Notes: a model not told the origin generated them from the sequence alone. Positions 16,378 through 25,589 are shown, counted from the stretch's first letter. The stretch: 64,000 nt of DNA from an uncultured Lachnospiraceae bacterium (GCA_910579935.1 CAJTVQ010000016.1:10881-74880); one strand, 5' to 3'. A program made the numbers and translations.

Positions 16378-19014
16378 ATGAAACAGTATGGAGTAAACGA
16401 ATTAAGAAAAATGTTTTTGGAGTTTTTTGAAAGCAAAGGGCATTTGGCGATGAAAAGCTTTTCGCTGGTGCCCCATAATGACAACAGTCTGCTTTTGATC
16501 AATTCCGGTATGGCGCCGTTAAAGCCTTATTTTACCGGACAGGAAATCCCGCCGAGAAAAAGGGTGACGACCTGCCAGAAATGCATCCGTACCGGAGATA
16601 TTGAGAACATCGGAAAAACGGCCCGCCACGGCACTTTTTTTGAAATGCTGGGAAACTTTTCCTTCGGCGATTATTTCAAACATGAAGCGATCGGCTGGAG
16701 CTGGGAGTTTTTGACGCAGGTGGTAGGACTGGACCCCGACAGACTGTATCCTTCGGTTTATCTGGAAGACGATGAGGCGTTTGATATTTGGAATAAGGAA
16801 ATCGGTATCGCACCGGAGAGAATTTTCCGTTTCGGGAAGGAAGACAATTTCTGGGAGCACGGTTCCGGTCCCTGCGGTCCCTGTTCGGAGATTTATTATG
16901 ACCGCGGGGAAAAATACGGCTGCGGTAAAACGGACTGTACGGTAGGCTGTGACTGCGACCGCTATATCGAAGTGTGGAACAATGTGTTTACGCAGTTCGA
17001 CAACGACGGCAAGGGAAATTATTCCGAGCTGGAGCAGAAAAACATCGATACCGGTATGGGACTGGAACGTCTGGCAACGGTCGTGCAGGATGTGGATTCC
17101 ATTTTTGACATAGATACCATTCAGGCGCTGCGCGGCCGCGTATGCGAACTTGCCGGAAAAGAATATAAGAAAAAATATGAGTGGGACGTATCCATCCGTA
17201 TTGTAACGGACCATATCCGTTCCGCTACGTTTATGATTTCCGACGGCATCATGCCCTCCAATGAAGGAAGGGGGTATGTGCTGCGCCGTATTATTCGCCG
17301 TGCGGCAAGGCACGGAAGGCTTTTGGGAATCGAGGGGCAGTTTCTTGCCAACCTGAGCAATACGGTAATCGAGGGCAGTAAGGACGGTTATCCGGAACTG
17401 GAAGAAAAGAAAGATTTTATTTTCAATGTGCTGACGCAGGAAGAAAGCAAGTTTAACCGGACGATCGATCAGGGGCTTGCCATTCTTGCAGAGCTGGAAG
17501 CCGCAATGGAGAAAGAAGGAAAGAAGGAGCTTGCAGGCGCCGATGCCTTCAAGTTATATGATACTTACGGCTTCCCGATTGACCTGACCATGGAGATTTT
17601 GGAGGAAAAAGGCTTTTCGGTAGATGAAAAAGGGTTTGCCGAAGCCATGGGGGAGCAGAAGGTAAAAGCACGCTCCGCCCGCAAGGTGACCAATTACATG
17701 GGAGCGGATGTGACAGTTTACGAATCCATCGACCCGGGTATTACAACGGAATTTGTGGGCTATGACCGTCTGGAGCATGAGTCCGGGGTGACAGTGCTGA
17801 CGACGGAGACAGAGCTGGCGGAAGCGCTGACAGACGGAGAGACAGGCACCATCATCGTAGAAGAGACGCCATTTTATGCCACCATGGGCGGTCAGTGCGG
17901 GGATAAGGGTGTGATCACCACGGCGGACGGCGTTTTTGAGGTAATGGATACGATAAAGTTATCAGGCGGCAAAGTAGGACATATCGGCAGGGTAACGAAG
18001 GGCATGTTCCGGAAAGGGGACAGGGTGACTCTGACGGTGGACAGCGAAAGGCGCGGGGATACCTGTAAGAACCACAGCGCCACCCACTTACTGCAGAAGG
18101 CGCTGAGGACGGTGCTGGGAACCCATGTGGAGCAGGCTGGTTCTTATGTGGACGGCGAGAGGCTCCGTTTTGACTTCAGTCATTTTTCGGCAATGACAAA
18201 GGAAGAAATTGCAAAAGTGGAACAGATCGTAAATGAAAAGATTGCCCGGTCCCTTCCGGTGGAAACGAAGATCATGTCCATTGAGGAGGCGAAGAAAAGC
18301 GGCGCGATGGCTCTGTTCGGGGAAAAATACGGAGAAACGGTTCGTGTGGTGAAGATGGGTGATTTCTCCACCGAGCTTTGCGGCGGGACCCATGTGTCCA
18401 ATACGGGCGTGATCTCGGCCTTTAAGATTTTATCGGAGAGCGGCGTTGCGGCAGGGGTCAGGCGAATCGAAGCGCTGACCGGAAACGGGGTATTCCGCTA
18501 TTATGAAGAACTGGAGCAGACCCTTGCGGAAGCGGCAAAGACCGTAAAGACCACGCCCGCAGGACTGGTGGAGCGGCTGGAACACCTGATGGCGGAGATG
18601 AAAGCGCTTCAGGGCGAGAACGAGTCCTTAAAGAGCAGGGCGGCAAAAGAAGCGCTGGGCGATGTGATGGATCAGGTGCAGGAGGTAAAGGGCGTAAAAC
18701 TGCTTGCAGCGAAAGTATCAGGGGTGGACATGAACGGACTGCGTGACTTAGGCGACCAGTTAAAGGCGAAGCTGGGTGAGGGCGTGATCGTTTTGATGTC
18801 CGATGTGGACGGCAAAGTGAATCTAGTGTCCATGGCAACGGAGGAAGCCATGGCGAAAGGCGCCCATGCAGGCAATCTGTTAAAAGGGATTGCATCATTA
18901 GTTGGCGGCGGCGGCGGAGGACGTCCGAACATGGCGCAGGCCGGTGGTAAAAATCCGGCAGGAATGGATGCGGCCATCGCGGAAGCCGTGAAAGTACTGG
19001 AAGGTCAGTTATAA
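16378..19014 (+). CDS. alaS: Alanyl-tRNA synthetase
   Basis: 878 residues, normal length. The N-terminal class II catalytic domain (FFESKGH, SLLLINSGMAPLKPYF, FFEMLGNFSFGDYFK), the editing-domain motif HSATHLL and the C-x3-H partner site (ELCGGTHV) are all present. The C-terminal DHHA1 domain ends in a glycine-rich segment (VGGGGGGRPNMAQAGG). It charges tRNA-Ala and clears mischarged Ser/Gly. I chose the ATG at 16378 because GGGAG lies 5 nt upstream; the in-frame ATG at 16366 lies directly on the AAGG purines. Confidence 0.96.
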   Translation: MKQYGVNELRKMFLEFFESKGHLAMKSFSLVPHNDNSLLLINSGMAPLKPYFTGQEIPPRKRVTTCQKCIRTGDIENIGKTARHGTFFEMLGNFSFGDYFKHEAIGWSWEFLTQVVGLDPDRLYPSVYLEDDEAFDIWNKEIGIAPERIFRFGKEDNFWEHGSGPCGPCSEIYYDRGEKYGCGKTDCTVGCDCDRYIEVWNNVFTQFDNDGKGNYSELEQKNIDTGMGLERLATVVQDVDSIFDIDTIQALRGRVCELAGKEYKKKYEWDVSIRIVTDHIRSATFMISDGIMPSNEGRGYVLRRIIRRAARHGRLLGIEGQFLANLSNTVIEGSKDGYPELEEKKDFIFNVLTQEESKFNRTIDQGLAILAELEAAMEKEGKKELAGADAFKLYDTYGFPIDLTMEILEEKGFSVDEKGFAEAMGEQKVKARSARKVTNYMGADVTVYESIDPGITTEFVGYDRLEHESGVTVLTTETELAEALTDGETGTIIVEETPFYATMGGQCGDKGVITTADGVFEVMDTIKLSGGKVGHIGRVTKGMFRKGDRVTLTVDSERRGDTCKNHSATHLLQKALRTVLGTHVEQAGSYVDGERLRFDFSHFSAMTKEEIAKVEQIVNEKIARSLPVETKIMSIEEAKKSGAMALFGEKYGETVRVVKMGDFSTELCGGTHVSNTGVISAFKILSESGVAAGVRRIEALTGNGVFRYYEELEQTLAEAAKTVKTTPAGLVERLEHLMAEMKALQGENESLKSRAAKEALGDVMDQVQEVKGVKLLAAKVSGVDMNGLRDLGDQLKAKLGEGVIVLMSDVDGKVNLVSMATEEAMAKGAHAGNLLKGIASLVGGGGGGRPNMAQAGGKNPAGMDAAIAEAVKVLEGQL

Positions 19015-19032
19015 AAAATTGAAAAAAATGGG

Positions 19033-19060
19033 TTGACTGTGTATAAAAATGTGGTATAAT
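19033..19060 (+). promoter_or_regulatory. Promoter of rpsU
   Basis: TTGACT (19033-19038), 16-bp spacer, TATAAT (19055-19060), about 100 bp ahead of the rpsU start. The strong match fits a ribosomal protein gene. Confidence 0.75.
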
Positions 19061-19163
19061 AATTAAAGTGCATGATGGTTCGTGAGTTCTTTTTATGTAC
19101 AAAAATAGAATAAACCCAATCAGTCGAGTTGCTTGGAGGGACTGAAGGGAGGTCGGGTGTAGG

Positions 19164-19340
19164 ATGTCAAATGTAATTGTAAAAGAAAACGAGACTTTGG
19201 ATAGCGCTTTACGTCGTTTCAAAAGAAGCTGTGCAAAAGCTGGTATTCAGCAGGAGATTCGTAAGAGAGAGCATTACGAAAAGCCAAGTGTAAAACGCAA
19301 GAAAAAATCCGAAGCAGCAAGAAAACGTAAATATAATTAA
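19164..19340 (+). CDS. rpsU: 30S ribosomal protein S21
   Basis: 58 residues. The sequence begins MSNVIVKENETLDSALRRFK, continues SCAKAGIQQEIRKREHYEKPS and ends in a lysine/arginine tail (KRKKKSEAARKRKYN), the S21 pattern. S21 binds the 30S platform near the 3' end of 16S rRNA and helps initiation. GGGAGG stands 11 nt before the ATG. It is a single-gene unit with its own promoter and terminator. Confidence 0.96.
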   Translation: MSNVIVKENETLDSALRRFKRSCAKAGIQQEIRKREHYEKPSVKRKKKSEAARKRKYN

Positions 19341-19358
19341 AATTATATGAATGGCAAG

Positions 19359-19388
19359 TCCCTGATAAACCGTCAGGGATTTTGTTTT
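19359..19388 (+). terminator. Rho-independent terminator of rpsU
   Basis: TCCCTGA (19359-19365) and TCAGGGA (19373-19379) form the stem with a 7-nt loop, followed by TTTTGTTTT. Confidence 0.85.
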
Positions 19389-19492
19389 ATGCACAGACCC
19401 GTGCAGGGGAAGTATGCCGCTAAAGCGGCGCACGGGCCGCGCAGCGGGCAGGGGAAGTTTTCCCTCACCCCGACTGCACAGACGTGTTGCAA
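19384..19492 (+). repeat. Structured repeat element, copy 1
   Basis: About 105 nt beginning TTTTATGCACAG right at the rpsU terminator tract. Nested helices are CCCGTGC/GCACGGG (19398-19404, 19430-19436) and GCCGCT/AGCGGC (19416-19421, 19424-19429), then a GGGGAA...TTTCCC hairpin. A clearly homologous copy lies at 59639-59735, where several stem bases differ but pairing is kept. It forms the leader of the next gene. Confidence 0.6.
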
Positions 19493-19511
19493 CAGGCAGG
19501 GGGAGAAGATT

Positions 19512-20105
19512 ATGTGGACAAAAGAAATTTTTGGGACAGATGTCTATCATCTTGTATCTGCATTCATTATTTACAGTATGATGGGCTGGCTGGTAGAATC
19601 GATTTATATGTCTTTTTGTAATCATAAGATTACGAACCGCGGATTTGCAAGAAGTCCGTTCTGCCCGATTTACGGCTTCGGCGCGGTGATCGGGTATCTG
19701 GTATTGCATCCTTTGGAAAAGGATGTGTTTAAGCTGTATCTGGTAGGGGCGGTTATGGCGACTGTATTTGAATTTCTGGTCGGAAAACTGATGCTGCGTC
19801 TGTTCGGCGAAGTCTGGTGGGATTATAATGACAAGCCGTGCAATTATAAAGGGATCGTTTGTCTGGAGAGCACGATCGCATGGGGATTTTATGCAGTGAT
19901 CATTATTCTGTTTCTTCATTCAAGGGTTATGGCATTTATTGATCGCTGGAGTTTTTCCATGGGAAGCAAACTATGCTGTGTGGTTTTGGCAGTGGTGACA
20001 GTGGATTATGTAATTCAGCTGATGAATGCATTCCATATTGATATTAAGGAAAAGAAGGAAAAACTGGTGGACAGGTACGAAAATTTTAAAGCAAGATGGT
20101 ATTAA
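19512..20105 (+). CDS. CmpB-type putative ABC transporter permease (DUF1113-like)
   Basis: 197 residues from the ATG at 19512 (AGGGGGAG upstream). The in-frame ATG at 19347 would run through the rpsU terminator and the repeat element. Four to five membrane segments are seen. The family pattern is MMGWLVESIYMS, NRGFARSPFCPIYGFGA and WWDYNDKPCNYKGIVCLESTIAWG. The family is annotated as ABC-transporter permease, although no ATPase is adjacent and the activity has not been shown to my knowledge. A charged cytoplasmic tail ends the protein. Confidence 0.8.
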   Translation: MWTKEIFGTDVYHLVSAFIIYSMMGWLVESIYMSFCNHKITNRGFARSPFCPIYGFGAVIGYLVLHPLEKDVFKLYLVGAVMATVFEFLVGKLMLRLFGEVWWDYNDKPCNYKGIVCLESTIAWGFYAVIIILFLHSRVMAFIDRWSFSMGSKLCCVVLAVVTVDYVIQLMNAFHIDIKEKKEKLVDRYENFKARWY

Positions 20106-20161
20106 GGTGAAAAATTTTACATACAGATTTGCGGTTGGGCAAAAGCGGAGGATTTCTATGG

Positions 20162-20191
20162 AAAAACGGTTCTATACAGAGCCGTTTTTTT
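20162..20191 (+). terminator. Rho-independent terminator after the CmpB-like gene
   Basis: AACGGTTC, a short loop and GAGCCGTT followed by a T-run. It lies between the stop at 20105 and the carboxypeptidase start at 20231, which supports the later start chosen for that gene. Confidence 0.75.
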
Positions 20192-20230
20192 ATATTTATA
20201 GTAATAGAATACACAATGGGAGCGTTGAGT

Positions 20231-21394
20231 GTGAAAAAATTGGTAAGAACTGCAGTTTGCTGCGTATTCAGTATTTGTCTGATCTTGTCTCATGTATTGT
20301 ATGTGCAGGCGGTGCCGGAGGTGTCTGCACCTTCCTACATTGTGGTGGAGGCATCCACGGGGCAGATTGTATGTGAAAAAGATGCGGATGTGAGAAGGAG
20401 TCCGGCGAGCATTACGAAGATCATGACCCTGCTTCTGATTTTTGACCATTTGGATACGGGCAGGATTCATCTGGAGGATGATGTGATTACCAGCGCCCAT
20501 GCGAAGTCCATGGGCGGTTCGCAGGTTTTTCTGGAAGAAGGGGAAGTGCAGTCGTTAGATACGATGATAAAATGCATTGCCGTTGCATCCGGCAATGATG
20601 CCTGCGTGGCGGTAGCGGAATACATAGCCGGAAGCGAAGAAGAATTTGTGGAGCTGATGAACCGGAAAGCCGAGGAACTGCGGATGGATAATACCCATTT
20701 TACGGACTGCTGCGGGCTGACGGATTCGGATGAGCATTACACCACGGCACGGGATGTGGCGGTGATGTCAAGGGAGCTGGTGACAAAGCATCCGGAAGTG
20801 TACGATTATACGAAAATATGGATGGAGGACATTACCCATGTGACAAGGCAGGGAAGCACGACATTTACCCTGTCCAGCACCAATAAGCTGTTAAAGCAGT
20901 ATGAATGGGCGACCGGACTGAAGACGGGGTCCACCAGCAAGGCAAAATACTGTCTGTCAGCCACGGCGAGCAAGGACGGCATTGATCTGATCGCGGTAGT
21001 GATGGGGGCGCCTGACAATAAGGTACGTTTTCAGGATGCCATGGCGCTTTTGAATTTCGGTTACAGCGTAAGCAATGTTTATGTGGATGAAAACAAAGAG
21101 GCGCTTCCGGCCCTTACCGTAAAGGGAGGCGTGGAAGACGAAGTGAACCTGAGCTTTGCCGGGGAATTCCGTTATCTGGATACCAAGGGAAGCAATTTAT
21201 CGCAGATCGAAGAAACCATTACCCTGCCGGAGATGGTGGAAGCGCCGGTGACGGAAGGCCAGGCGGTCGGTGAGGCAGTTTATAAGCTGGACGGACAGAG
21301 AATCGGAGGCGTGTCCATCGTGGCGGCTAAGACGGTGGAGAAAGCGGGGTATCGGGATTATGTGGTGAAACTGATCCATATGTTTTTGCTCTAG
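20231..21394 (+). CDS. D-alanyl-D-alanine carboxypeptidase (class A low-molecular-weight PBP)
   Basis: 387 residues. The signal peptide ends near VQA at residues 25-27. Active-site motifs are S60-I-T-K63, SGN near residue 120 and KTG at 231-233. A C-terminal PBP5-like beta domain and a short hydrophobic end follow. The enzyme trims the terminal D-Ala from peptidoglycan stem peptides outside the membrane. The GTG at 20231 is spaced 8 nt from GGGAG. The in-frame ATG at 20216 overlaps that purine run, and the upstream frame from 20129 crosses a terminator. It resembles DacF/DacB-type sporulation and growth enzymes; I cannot choose between them. A second paralogue lies at 24222. Confidence 0.9.
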   Translation: MKKLVRTAVCCVFSICLILSHVLYVQAVPEVSAPSYIVVEASTGQIVCEKDADVRRSPASITKIMTLLLIFDHLDTGRIHLEDDVITSAHAKSMGGSQVFLEEGEVQSLDTMIKCIAVASGNDACVAVAEYIAGSEEEFVELMNRKAEELRMDNTHFTDCCGLTDSDEHYTTARDVAVMSRELVTKHPEVYDYTKIWMEDITHVTRQGSTTFTLSSTNKLLKQYEWATGLKTGSTSKAKYCLSATASKDGIDLIAVVMGAPDNKVRFQDAMALLNFGYSVSNVYVDENKEALPALTVKGGVEDEVNLSFAGEFRYLDTKGSNLSQIEETITLPEMVEAPVTEGQAVGEAVYKLDGQRIGGVSIVAAKTVEKAGYRDYVVKLIHMFLL

Positions 21395-21500
21395 AGCCGG
21401 TGCTGTTAATTCTTCGTGCAAAATATTGTATTTTTTGTACAGATAGCATATACTGTAATCACCGGCAGGAACGGATTTGTTTGGCAAGTGATTTTGTCTG

Positions 21501-21527
21501 CCGCCGTATGGGATTCCTGTACGGCGG
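21501..21527 (+). other. Hairpin upstream of the metallophosphoesterase gene
   Basis: CCGCCGTA (21501-21508) pairs perfectly with TACGGCGG (21520-21527). No T-run follows on either strand. It lies in the 218-bp gap between the carboxypeptidase and the phosphoesterase, so it may be part of the latter's leader. Confidence 0.4.
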
Positions 21528-21612
21528 AATTGCAGTGGAAAAGGGGCTGACAGGACAAGCACCGGAACTGTTTTACCGACAATTCCAAAGCGTAAAATTG
21601 AAAGGACAGAGG

Positions 21613-22488
21613 ATGATGTCTGCGGGACAAATGCTTATTTTCGTAATACCGCTGATGGCTGTATTACTTTTTCTTCTTATTGTGACGATAAGGGACAGCC
21701 GCCGCTTTGTGGTGGTAAAATACCATATTACTTCACCGAAACTGCGGAAAAAATGCAGAATCGTCATGTTATCGGATCTCCATAACAAAGAATACGGCGA
21801 ACAGAACGAACGGTTATTACAGGCCATACGGGAGCAGAATCCCGATCTGATACTGATGGCAGGGGATATGGTTACCGCCAACGGAGAAAAAACGCAAATG
21901 CAGGCACCGCTTTGGTTCATCCGCCGCCTGGCAGGAGAATATCCGGTTTATTACGGCATCGGAAACCACGAATACCGCATAAAAATCTATAAGGAAGACT
22001 ATGGGGACAAATATGAAGAATATGCCCGTGAATTAAAAAAAAGCGGGGTACGCCTGTTGGAGAACGAACGCATCTACCTGCCGGAGTACAATATGGAAAT
22101 CTGCGGATTGGAAATGGAGCGCCTTTATTATAAAAGATTCCGCCGCAGCCGCATGGACAGGCAGTACATCAAAAGCCTGCTGGGAAGCGGCAGGGCGGAC
22201 TGCATGGAGCTGCTGATCGCCCACAATCCCGATTATTTTGAGCAGTATGCCGCATGGGGAGCGGAGCTGGTGCTGGCAGGCCACGTACACGGCGGCGTCG
22301 TGCGTCTGCCCCTGGCCGGCGGCGTGATCTCCCCATCCGTCCATCTGTTTCCCAAATATGACGGCGGTTTGTACGAAGAATACGGCAGCCGGATGATTTT
22401 GGGCAGAGGGCTGGGTATGCATACAATTCCGATACGGATTTTTAATCCGGGAGAGCTGGTGGTTGTGGAGCTGGACTGTGATGCGTAA
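21613..22488 (+). CDS. Membrane-anchored calcineurin-like metallophosphoesterase
   Basis: 291 residues from the ATG at 21613 (GGACAGAGG upstream). An N-terminal membrane segment (MLIFVIPLMAVLLFLLIVTI) is followed by the phosphoesterase domain with its metal motifs in order: SDLHN, GDM, GNHE, AHNPD and GHVHGG. The layout is that of YkuE/YaeI-like enzymes, some of which act on UDP-2,3-diacylglucosamine or related lipids in other phyla. The substrate here is unknown. The upstream in-frame extension to 21400 lacks a ribosome site and contains the 21501 hairpin. Confidence 0.87.
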   Translation: MMSAGQMLIFVIPLMAVLLFLLIVTIRDSRRFVVVKYHITSPKLRKKCRIVMLSDLHNKEYGEQNERLLQAIREQNPDLILMAGDMVTANGEKTQMQAPLWFIRRLAGEYPVYYGIGNHEYRIKIYKEDYGDKYEEYARELKKSGVRLLENERIYLPEYNMEICGLEMERLYYKRFRRSRMDRQYIKSLLGSGRADCMELLIAHNPDYFEQYAAWGAELVLAGHVHGGVVRLPLAGGVISPSVHLFPKYDGGLYEEYGSRMILGRGLGMHTIPIRIFNPGELVVVELDCDA

Positions 22489-22603
22489 CTGCTGCGGTCC
22501 GCCGCCGGACGGGTTCCTGCGTTTGCCCTTTGCCCGATGGCAGACTGCAGCAGGACAGCGGTACGGCAGAACCTGAAAACGGATTTCTGTGACAAATAAC
22601 ATC

Positions 22604-22632
22604 TTGAAATTCTCCGTGTTTCTATGTAGAAT
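22604..22632 (+). promoter_or_regulatory. Promoter of scpA-scpB
   Basis: TTGAAA (22604-22609), 17-bp spacer, TAGAAT (22627-22632), 60 bp before the scpA start. Confidence 0.65.
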
Positions 22633-22691
22633 AAGAAATGCAGTCTTTTGACTGCCCAAATCTTTACAAGAGACCGGAAAGGAAACGCAAA

Positions 22692-23450
22692 ATGGCAATT
22701 CCCGTAAAGTTAGAAGTGTTTGAGGGTCCTTTGGACCTCCTGCTTCATTTGATAGAAAAAAATAGAATAGATATCTACGATATCCCCATTGTGGAAATCA
22801 CGGAGCAGTATCTTGCCTACATCCGGCAGATGGAAACGGAGGATATGAACGTGGTAAGCGAGTTCCTCGTAATGGCGGCGACGCTGATCGATATCAAGTG
22901 CAGGATGCTGCTTCCGAAAGAAGTCAACGAAGAAGGGGAAGAAGAGGACCCGAGGGCGGAGCTGGTGCAGAAACTATTGGAATATAAGATGTATAAATAT
23001 ATGTCCTTTGAACTTCGGGACAGGCAGGTGGATGCCGGAAGGACCCTGTACAGGGAACAGCATCTGCCGAAAGAAGTGGCGGATTACCGCCAGCCCATAG
23101 ATTATGAAGCGCTGCTTGCCGATGTGAACCTGAATAAACTGCACGAGATCTTCCGGTTTATGATGAAACGACAGGAGGACAAGATCGATCCTGTAAGAAG
23201 TACGTTCGGCAATATTGAAAAGGACGAGGTGGACATGGACCTGAAAACCGTCTATGTGGAGCAGTATGTGCGCAGCCACAGACAGTTCAGCTTCCGCCAG
23301 TTATTGGAAAAGCAGCATAGCAAAATGGAAATCATCGTTACTTTTTTGGTGATTTTGGAAATGATGAAGACGGGGATGATCGATATCGAACAGCAGGATA
23401 TTTGTGATGATATCATAATTACCTCCAAGATTCAGGCGGAAACGGCATAA
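22692..23450 (+). CDS. scpA: Segregation and condensation protein A
   Basis: 252 residues starting MAIPVKLEVFEGPLDLLLHLI, the kleisin N-terminal helix that binds the SMC neck. VVSEFLVMAATLIDIKCRMLLPK and a C-terminal winged helix (VVTFLVILEMMKTG-like) follow. ScpA bridges SMC heads in chromosome condensation. The in-frame upstream ATG at 22638 lies at the transcription start region. The gene is followed 32 bp later by scpB in the same operon. Confidence 0.95.
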   Translation: MAIPVKLEVFEGPLDLLLHLIEKNRIDIYDIPIVEITEQYLAYIRQMETEDMNVVSEFLVMAATLIDIKCRMLLPKEVNEEGEEEDPRAELVQKLLEYKMYKYMSFELRDRQVDAGRTLYREQHLPKEVADYRQPIDYEALLADVNLNKLHEIFRFMMKRQEDKIDPVRSTFGNIEKDEVDMDLKTVYVEQYVRSHRQFSFRQLLEKQHSKMEIIVTFLVILEMMKTGMIDIEQQDICDDIIITSKIQAETA

Positions 23451-23482
23451 AAGCAGAAGAATCGGAAAGATGAGGCGAGGAA

Positions 23483-24052
23483 GTGGAAAAGAAGCAGGCG
23501 GAAGCGGTAATAGAAGCCGTTCTATTTACGATGGGAGAGTCGGTAGAAGTGGCAAGGCTGGCAGAGGTGATAGAGGCGGATGTGGCGCAGACGAAGGAAA
23601 TTCTTGCGGGTATGAAGAACCGGTATGAGAAAAAGGACAGGGGGATCATGCTGATCGAACTGGAAAATTCGGTGCAGCTTTGTACCAAACCGGATATGTA
23701 TGAGCATTTGATCAAAATAGCCAAGACCCCGAGGAAGTTCGTGCTGACGGATACCCTGATGGAAACGCTGTCCATCATTGCTTACAAGCAGCCGATCACA
23801 AGGCTGGAAATCGAAAAAATCCGCGGGGTAAGCTGTGACCATGCCGTAAACCGGCTGGTGGAGTTCGGACTGGTCTGCGAGGTGGGGAGGATGGATGCGC
23901 CGGGGAGACCGCTGCTGTTCGGGACTACGGAGGAATTTCTGAGAAGTTTCGGGGTGAAGTCCTTAGAGGAACTGCCGGAGCTGAGCGCAGTGCAGATGGA
24001 GGAATTTAAACAGCAGGCGGAATCGGAGGTACAGCTGCAGTTAAATATCTGA
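23483..24052 (+). CDS. scpB: Segregation and condensation protein B
   Basis: 189 residues from a GTG start with GAGG 5-8 nt upstream. Two winged helices are visible: AVIEAVLFTMGESVEV at the N-terminus and LMETLSIIAYKQPITRLEIEKIRGV in the middle, followed by GRPLLFGTTEEFLRSFG. ScpB dimers bind ScpA to complete the SMC-ScpAB condensin. The length is normal. Confidence 0.95.
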   Translation: MEKKQAEAVIEAVLFTMGESVEVARLAEVIEADVAQTKEILAGMKNRYEKKDRGIMLIELENSVQLCTKPDMYEHLIKIAKTPRKFVLTDTLMETLSIIAYKQPITRLEIEKIRGVSCDHAVNRLVEFGLVCEVGRMDAPGRPLLFGTTEEFLRSFGVKSLEELPELSAVQMEEFKQQAESEVQLQLNI

Positions 24053-24221
24053 TGATGCGGCGGCAGTTCCTTGGAGCGCGTTTGAAAATTTGTTTTCTAA
24101 TTTTCCCGTAAGATTCATATGATGTTAGAGAGGATATGTCTGGCTGTGCGATTCCGGCGGCTTCCATGCGGAGGCAGGGCACGGATGCAGGGGCGGACAG
24201 GATGAAACGGGGAAGTGGAAA

Positions 24222-25511
24222 ATGAAGCGGCTGGGGATGAAAGAGAGCGGATTCAAAAGAAGAAGAGGATGGAAATCGGTCTGTGCCGGGTTACTGGTTC
24301 TGGCGCTTGGGCTGACGGCGGGATATCCGCTGTCTGTGCAGGCAGGGAACGGGACAGGACAGGAAGAAACGGAAAATAGTACAAACATACAGCTGTACGC
24401 CCACTCCGCGGTCCTTATGGATGCGGATTCCGGGCGTATTTTATATGGCAAGAATGAAAGGGAGAAGCTGCCGATGGCCAGCACGACCAAAATCATGACC
24501 TGTATTCTTGCATTGGAAAACGCAGATTTGGAGGATGCGGCTGAGGTTTCCGCCTATGCGGCGGCACAGCCGAAGGTTCATTTAGGCATGGTTCAGGGAC
24601 AGAAATTCCGGCTGGGGGATTTACTGTATTCCCTGATGCTGGAATCCCATAATGATGCGGCGGTGGTAATTGCAGAACATGTGGGCGGGAGCGTAGAGGG
24701 ATTTGCCGGCATGATGAACCGGAAGGCGCAGGAACTGGGCTGCCGCGATACTTTTTTCATTACGCCTAACGGCCTGGACGCATCGGCGGAAGGCGGAGGA
24801 GAAGAGAAAGTGCATTCGACCACCGCTGCGGATCTGGCGCGTATTATGAAATACTGCATCGGGGAGTCGCCAAAGAGCAAAGAGTTTCTGGAGGTGACCA
24901 GAACGCAGAGCTATTCGTTTGCGGATGCGGAGGGAAGCAGGTTCTATTCCTGCAATAACCACAATGCGTTTCTGTCCATGATGGACGGGGCGCTTTCCGG
25001 AAAAACAGGTTTTACCAACAACGCGGGCTATTGTTATGTGGGGGCCCTGCAGAGGAACGGGAAAACGTTTGTGGTGGCACTGCTGGCCTGCGGCTGGCCC
25101 AATCATAAGAATTATAAATGGAGCGATACCAGACAGCTTATGGATTACGGGCTGGAAAATTATGAATACCGCAATGTATATGAGGAGGTGGAACTTACCC
25201 CCGTTTTGGTAGAAGGAGGCATACCGGACAGCGGAAAACCTTACGATGAAGCGTTTCTGCCGGTAAAGATCGCGGAAAACGAAGAAAAGGAGCTGAATGT
25301 TCTTTTGAGGGAAGGGGAAAAGGTGGAGCGGAGCGTGCTTTTGCCGGAAAAGCTGACGGCCCCGGTGGAAAGCGGAACGCAGATAGGAACCGTGAATTAC
25401 TATCTGGAAGGTGAGCTTCTGCGGGAATATCCGGTATTAACGGCAGGGGAAACGGAGGAACTGGATTTCAAATGGATGGTGCACTATATATGGAAACAAT
25501 ATGCCCTGTAA
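24222..25511 (+). CDS. D-alanyl-D-alanine carboxypeptidase (second paralogue)
   Basis: 429 residues. A basic N-terminus and signal peptide ending near VQA (residue ~40) are followed by a threonine/asparagine-rich linker. S87-T-T-K90, SHN near residue 143 and SGKTGFTN near 262 are the three penicillin-binding motifs. The SHN replaces the SGN of the paralogue at 20231. The C-terminal beta domain and an amphipathic or hydrophobic end (WMVHYIWKQYAL) match PBP5-like anchoring. A start at the in-frame ATG 24237 is also possible. The two paralogues may act in growth and sporulation respectively. Confidence 0.9.
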   Translation: MKRLGMKESGFKRRRGWKSVCAGLLVLALGLTAGYPLSVQAGNGTGQEETENSTNIQLYAHSAVLMDADSGRILYGKNEREKLPMASTTKIMTCILALENADLEDAAEVSAYAAAQPKVHLGMVQGQKFRLGDLLYSLMLESHNDAAVVIAEHVGGSVEGFAGMMNRKAQELGCRDTFFITPNGLDASAEGGGEEKVHSTTAADLARIMKYCIGESPKSKEFLEVTRTQSYSFADAEGSRFYSCNNHNAFLSMMDGALSGKTGFTNNAGYCYVGALQRNGKTFVVALLACGWPNHKNYKWSDTRQLMDYGLENYEYRNVYEEVELTPVLVEGGIPDSGKPYDEAFLPVKIAENEEKELNVLLREGEKVERSVLLPEKLTAPVESGTQIGTVNYYLEGELLREYPVLTAGETEELDFKWMVHYIWKQYAL

Positions 25512-25580
25512 ACATTCTGCTAAAATTTTAACAATTCTTAAAGAAAAAGTAAAAAATTTCTATGCGATTTGATTCTTTTG

Positions 25581-25589
25581 TGTTATACT
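25581..25589 (+). promoter_or_regulatory. Extended -10 promoter of the decarboxylase operon
   Basis: TGTTATACT (TG-n-TATACT, the -10 hexamer at 25584-25589) lies about 55 bp before the first gene of the operon. No good -35 box stands 17 bp upstream, as is common for extended -10 promoters. Confidence 0.5.

Noticed and set aside
18458..19222. Long open frame on the minus strand opposite alaS and rpsU
   Set aside because: It lies antisense to alaS and rpsU, has no ribosome site and encodes a low-complexity proline/serine/arginine product typical of shadow frames.
19347..19511. N-terminal extension of the CmpB-like protein
   Set aside because: It would translate through the rpsU terminator and the structured repeat; the ATG at 19512 has AGGGGGAG and starts the family's usual sequence.
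20129..20230. N-terminal extension of the first D,D-carboxypeptidase
   Set aside because: It covers a terminator hairpin, and the signal peptide begins only at the GTG of 20231.
21501..21527. Terminator between the carboxypeptidase and phosphoesterase genes
   Set aside because: The hairpin is perfect but no T-run follows on either strand, so it is only listed as a hairpin.
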